Part shown: positions 61,340 through 64,000 of the stretch, one piece after another
Position numbering within the stretch: position 1 is the first letter of the stretch
Layout: every line of letters begins with the position of its first letter
NCBI RefSeq assembly: GCF_003001695.1
Contig: NZ_PVYX01000002.1
Coordinates: 1,302,001 to 1,366,000, forward strand
Source: Flagellimonas meridianipacifica
GTDB lineage: Bacteria > Bacteroidota > Bacteroidia > Flavobacteriales > Flavobacteriaceae
Reading direction: 5' to 3'
DNA: 64,000 nt
Position numbers and translations under genes: made by a program
The notes under the pieces: model-generated
Told to the model about the DNA's origin: nothing
Seen by the model: only the letters and a program-made list of their open reading frames with translations
Database searches by the model: none

Positions 61340-62248
61340 ATGTCAAAAACAAAAAGAATCACACATATCCCAAAGTTTATAGATCTGTGCAAACTAGCAG
61401 GAGTTGAACCACAACACCCGCTAATCGGTATAATACGTTTGGAGAACATTCCTGCCCATGCCAAGGAAATGGGCATGCTTTCCTTGGGTTTTTATAGTAT
61501 TAGTTTAAAAAAGAAATTGAAGGGATATATCGAATACGGCAGGAAAACCTATGATTTTCAAGAAGGTGTGTTAGGATTTGTTGGCCCCAACCAGGCGATA
61601 TCCTTTGATCAATGTGATGCTAAAGAATCTGAAGGTTGGGAATTGTATTTCGACCCTGAATTATTAGCAAACTCAAAACTGGCGGATGAGATAAATGATT
61701 ACGGTTTCTTCAATTATGAGACTCATGAGGCCCTGCATGCCTCCAAGAAGGAAGAGGAGCAGATGGAACAGATTTTCCAGAATATCTTTGATGAGTACGT
61801 CCTGCCCATAGACCAGTTTAGTAAAGAGGTTATTTTGTCGAACATTGAATTGTTGTTGACCTATAGTAAAAGGTTTTACAAAAGACAGTTCATTACCCGA
61901 AATGATGCAGATTCTTCAGTTGTTGCTACTTTTGAGAAAGAACTGAAATCCTTTTTTTCGCAAAGCGACCTACAAGAAGTAGGCATTCCTGAAGTCAGTT
62001 ATTTCTCCAATAAACTCAATCTTTCATCAAAATATTTAAGTGATATGTTAAAAGACCTTACGGGAAAGACCACTAAAGAACATATTCAGTTTCAATTGAT
62101 AGAAAAGGCAAAACACCTACTACTGGGAAGTGATAAGTCAATATCAGAGATTGCCTATCAGTTGGGATTTGAATACCCCCAATACTTTAGCAGGTTTTTT
62201 AGGGAAAAAACAGGTGAAAGCCCTAAAAACTTTAGAAAAAAGGTATAA
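61340..62248 (+). CDS. AraC-family transcriptional regulator
   Basis: 302 residues. An N-terminal sensor domain (about 30-140; YSISLKKKLKGYIEYGRKTYDFQEGVLGFVGPNQ) is followed by two AraC HTHs (about 215-295: FSNKLNLSSKYLSDMLKDLTGK, then ISEIAYQLGFEYPQYFSRFFREKTGESPKNFR). Last gene of the MBL/OMP operon and the probable binder of the CCGCCTTTTGT repeats at 57800-57831. Confidence 0.95.
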   Translation: MSKTKRITHIPKFIDLCKLAGVEPQHPLIGIIRLENIPAHAKEMGMLSLGFYSISLKKKLKGYIEYGRKTYDFQEGVLGFVGPNQAISFDQCDAKESEGWELYFDPELLANSKLADEINDYGFFNYETHEALHASKKEEEQMEQIFQNIFDEYVLPIDQFSKEVILSNIELLLTYSKRFYKRQFITRNDADSSVVATFEKELKSFFSQSDLQEVGIPEVSYFSNKLNLSSKYLSDMLKDLTGKTTKEHIQFQLIEKAKHLLLGSDKSISEIAYQLGFEYPQYFSRFFREKTGESPKNFRKKV

Positions 62249-62656
62249 ATGTAAATCCTTTTGGTACAGGAATTTCTCAACGCTCTGCACCTATCAATAA
62301 GAAAGCAATGGGTATGGCGCCTTTTTTTTACGCTTACTACAGTACCAAAATATTCTAAAACGTACAAACTGTACCAAAACAAGAATGATATTGTGTTTTA
62401 ACGTCTTCATTTATCTTAAAATATCCTTCCTAAAGGTACGAGTTGTCAACTATTCGTCAATGGTCGTTTGATTGGCTAAAAAGTCTATTCGTATGATCTT
62501 CATCATTTCATATTCTGTTTTCTGAGGGTAATTTCGACCTGTAATTCGCAAACCCGGGAAGTTTACACTATTCTTTTGACTCCTCTAAACGAGTATTACC
62601 TAGACTCAAAACAGTATTTTGACTTTCCCTACAATTTGCAGGTAAATTGAATCGGC
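62249..62656. repeat. Intergenic region with GTACCAAAA elements and a long inverted repeat
   Basis: 408 bp. TTTTGGTACAG (62259-62269) and CTGTACCAAAA (62369-62379) are a perfect 11-bp inverted repeat with a 99-bp spacer. A third copy, AGTACCAAAA, lies at 62341-62350, and a variant CGTACAAAC begins at 62361, 20 bp after GTACC of that copy. No convincing -7 box or terminator is seen before the FAD gene. Confidence 0.4.
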
Positions 62657-64000
62657 ATGAAATACAACACCATTGTTATCGGCGGTGGGCTAGCAGGATT
62701 GACTACAGCAGCTACCCTCTCAAAATTTGGAAAGAAAGTCCTACTGTTGGAACAGCACTACAAACCCGGTGGTTGTGCAACAACTTTTAAACGAGGCGAT
62801 TTTATTGTCGAGGTAGGCCTGCATGAAATGAGTGGTCTGGCAGAGGGAAGCAACTTAAGCAATATCTTCAAAATGCTTGAGGTGGACAAGAACGTTGAAT
62901 TTCTGCAAGTCCCTGAGTTTTATGGTGTACTATCCGATAAGGAAGATTTTGTTCTTCCCCATGGTTACGGGGCTGCAACTAAGGCGCTGGTGGACAAGTA
63001 TCCAAACGAAAAAAAGGCTATAAAGAAGTTTATGAAACTTATTGCTGGGATTCGCAAGGAGTCCATGAACCTACCACGGTCTCCTTTCATGCGAAAGTTA
63101 ATCTATCCCTTAATGCCCTTGCTTTCTCCAAACTTGGTAACAGCAACCCGGGAGACTATCGGTTCCTGGCTAGATAAAAACATAAAAAGTGAAGAACTAA
63201 AATTGGATATGACCGCCCATGTTGGTTACTGGGGTGATGATCCTTATAATTTAGCCTTGCTTTACTTTGGGCTACCTCTTGCAGGTTTCATAGAATGTGG
63301 TGGACACTTTGTAAAAGGTGGCTCACAAGAATTGTCCAATAGTCTAGCGGCCTTTATTGAAAAACAAGGGGGCACCGTGCTATTAGGAAAAACTGCAGAA
63401 AAGATTGTAACCGAGAATGGCAAGGCAACTGGAGTTACTTTTCGCGATGTATTTGACAAAGAAGCACCTTCAGTCACCATAAGCTGTGACAACGTAGTGG
63501 CCAATGCGGCTATCCCTACTGTGCCTGATTTGTTGGACGAGCCCTATGCCAGTGAGCTTAAGAAAAAAATAGGTTCATATACCAACTCTACTTCGCTCTT
63601 GTGCATGTATCTAGGCTTTAACCAAAAGGTAGATAAGTTTGGGGTTAAGTATTATTCGAACTTTATCAAAGGTGATGACGTTAAGCGATTAAGAGATGTT
63701 CACCCTAACCAATTGGGGGATTGGAAAAAGCGTAGCTTCATCTTTGTGGATTACAAGAAAGTCGATGCAGGACTAGCACCTCCTGATAAGGCTGCTGGGG
63801 TGATATGTGCGATTGACCATCTCAGGTCTTGGGAAGGGCTAAGTGAACAAGATTACAAGGCTAAAAAGGAAGAAGTGGCAGAAACCTTGTTGCAACGTTT
63901 AGATGATAAGTTCCCGGGTATTCGAGAAAGTATTGAATATTATGAGGTCTCAACTCCTAAAACTATCAAACGCTATACCCTTAATCCCAGCGGGGCGGTT
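62657..64000 (+). CDS. Phytoene-dehydrogenase/CrtI-like FAD oxidoreductase (3' part outside window)
   Basis: 448 residues visible and open at the window edge. The dinucleotide fold starts at IVIGGGLAGLTTAATLSKFGKKVLLLEQHYKPGGCATTF (GxGxxG at 9-14), the hallmark of CrtI/retinol-saturase-like proteins. GGHFVKGGSQELSNSLAAFIEKQGG and SLLCMYLGFN follow. The last segment approaches the FAD closure region but ends before it. Substrate could be a carotenoid or another polyene; no crtB or other carotenoid gene is nearby. Confidence 0.9.
   Translation, partial: MKYNTIVIGGGLAGLTTAATLSKFGKKVLLLEQHYKPGGCATTFKRGDFIVEVGLHEMSGLAEGSNLSNIFKMLEVDKNVEFLQVPEFYGVLSDKEDFVLPHGYGAATKALVDKYPNEKKAIKKFMKLIAGIRKESMNLPRSPFMRKLIYPLMPLLSPNLVTATRETIGSWLDKNIKSEELKLDMTAHVGYWGDDPYNLALLYFGLPLAGFIECGGHFVKGGSQELSNSLAAFIEKQGGTVLLGKTAEKIVTENGKATGVTFRDVFDKEAPSVTISCDNVVANAAIPTVPDLLDEPYASELKKKIGSYTNSTSLLCMYLGFNQKVDKFGVKYYSNFIKGDDVKRLRDVHPNQLGDWKKRSFIFVDYKKVDAGLAPPDKAAGVICAIDHLRSWEGLSEQDYKAKKEEVAETLLQRLDDKFPGIRESIEYYEVSTPKTIKRYTLNPSGAV

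Noticed and set aside
62281..62340. GGCGCC followed by a T-run as an intrinsic terminator after AraC
   Set aside because: The self-complementary core is too short to form a stable hairpin with a loop.
1..64000. tRNA, rRNA, CRISPR arrays, insertion sequences, prophage or integrase genes
   Set aside because: None seen: no cloverleaf-like sequence, no regularly spaced repeat array, and no transposase or integrase frame.

Overview
The window looks like a chromosomal segment from a member of the Bacteroidota, most probably a marine Flavobacteriaceae. The evidence is moderately AT-rich DNA, promoter -7 boxes of the TAnnTTTG type, weak Shine-Dalgarno signals, LytS/LytTR pairs, a CarboxypepD_reg/beta-barrel TonB-dependent receptor, and many lipoproteins and VPS10/BNR, penicillin-acylase and AraC proteins. 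I see no rRNA, tRNA, CRISPR array, insertion sequence or prophage.

Layout. 1-5.9 kb: a tripartite RND efflux operon on the minus strand (adaptor, permease, NodT-like outer-membrane factor cut by the window edge). It has two copies of an AraC-type tandem site, one before the adaptor and one before the outer-membrane factor. 6.1-14.4 kb: a second RND operon on the plus strand (TetR regulator, DUF2461 protein, membrane class III nucleotide cyclase, lipoprotein adaptor, permease, TolC, small ORF). The cyclase and adaptor form one continuous reading frame across an A9/T7 tract, and three copies of TGACTnnnAGTCA lie along the operon. 14.6-23.7 kb: mixed small genes (FAD oxidoreductase, DUF427, HxlR regulator, GNAT, DinB proteins, fabD, VOC protein). 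23.7-28.3 kb: a TonB-type receptor with a LytS/LytTR pair. 28.3-29.2 kb: a PhzF protein.

29.4-53.1 kb is a long run of secreted or lipid-anchored hydrolases. It contains two 1000-residue Asp-box (VPS10/BNR) proteins, a NlpC/P60 lipoprotein, a DUF1080 lipoprotein, a gamma-glutamyltransferase, two penicillin-acylase (S45) proteins (one frameshifted), a vanadium-haloperoxidase/PAP2-like enzyme and an esterase fused to a serine beta-lactamase domain. A second LytS/LytTR pair and unknown secreted proteins are also here. Together they suggest an envelope programme for breaking amide, gamma-glutamyl or acyl bonds in peptides or acylated metabolites; the substrate is not shown by the sequence.

53.1-64 kb: a mog gene with a TTG start, then two operons that each end in their own AraC regulator (CMD/YHS/DUF1348/AraC and MBL hydrolase/OMP/beta-propeller/OMP/AraC). 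Each is preceded by direct repeats exactly 21 bp apart. A PNPOx-like gene lies between them on the other strand. The window ends in a phytoene-dehydrogenase-like FAD protein cut by the edge.

The most unusual items are the cyclase-RND adaptor frame with its homopolymer switch point and dispersed TetR operators, a long inverted repeat shared by the tetR promoter and the FAD-oxidoreductase promoter at the same distance from the -7 box, and the recurring 21-bp tandem sites.
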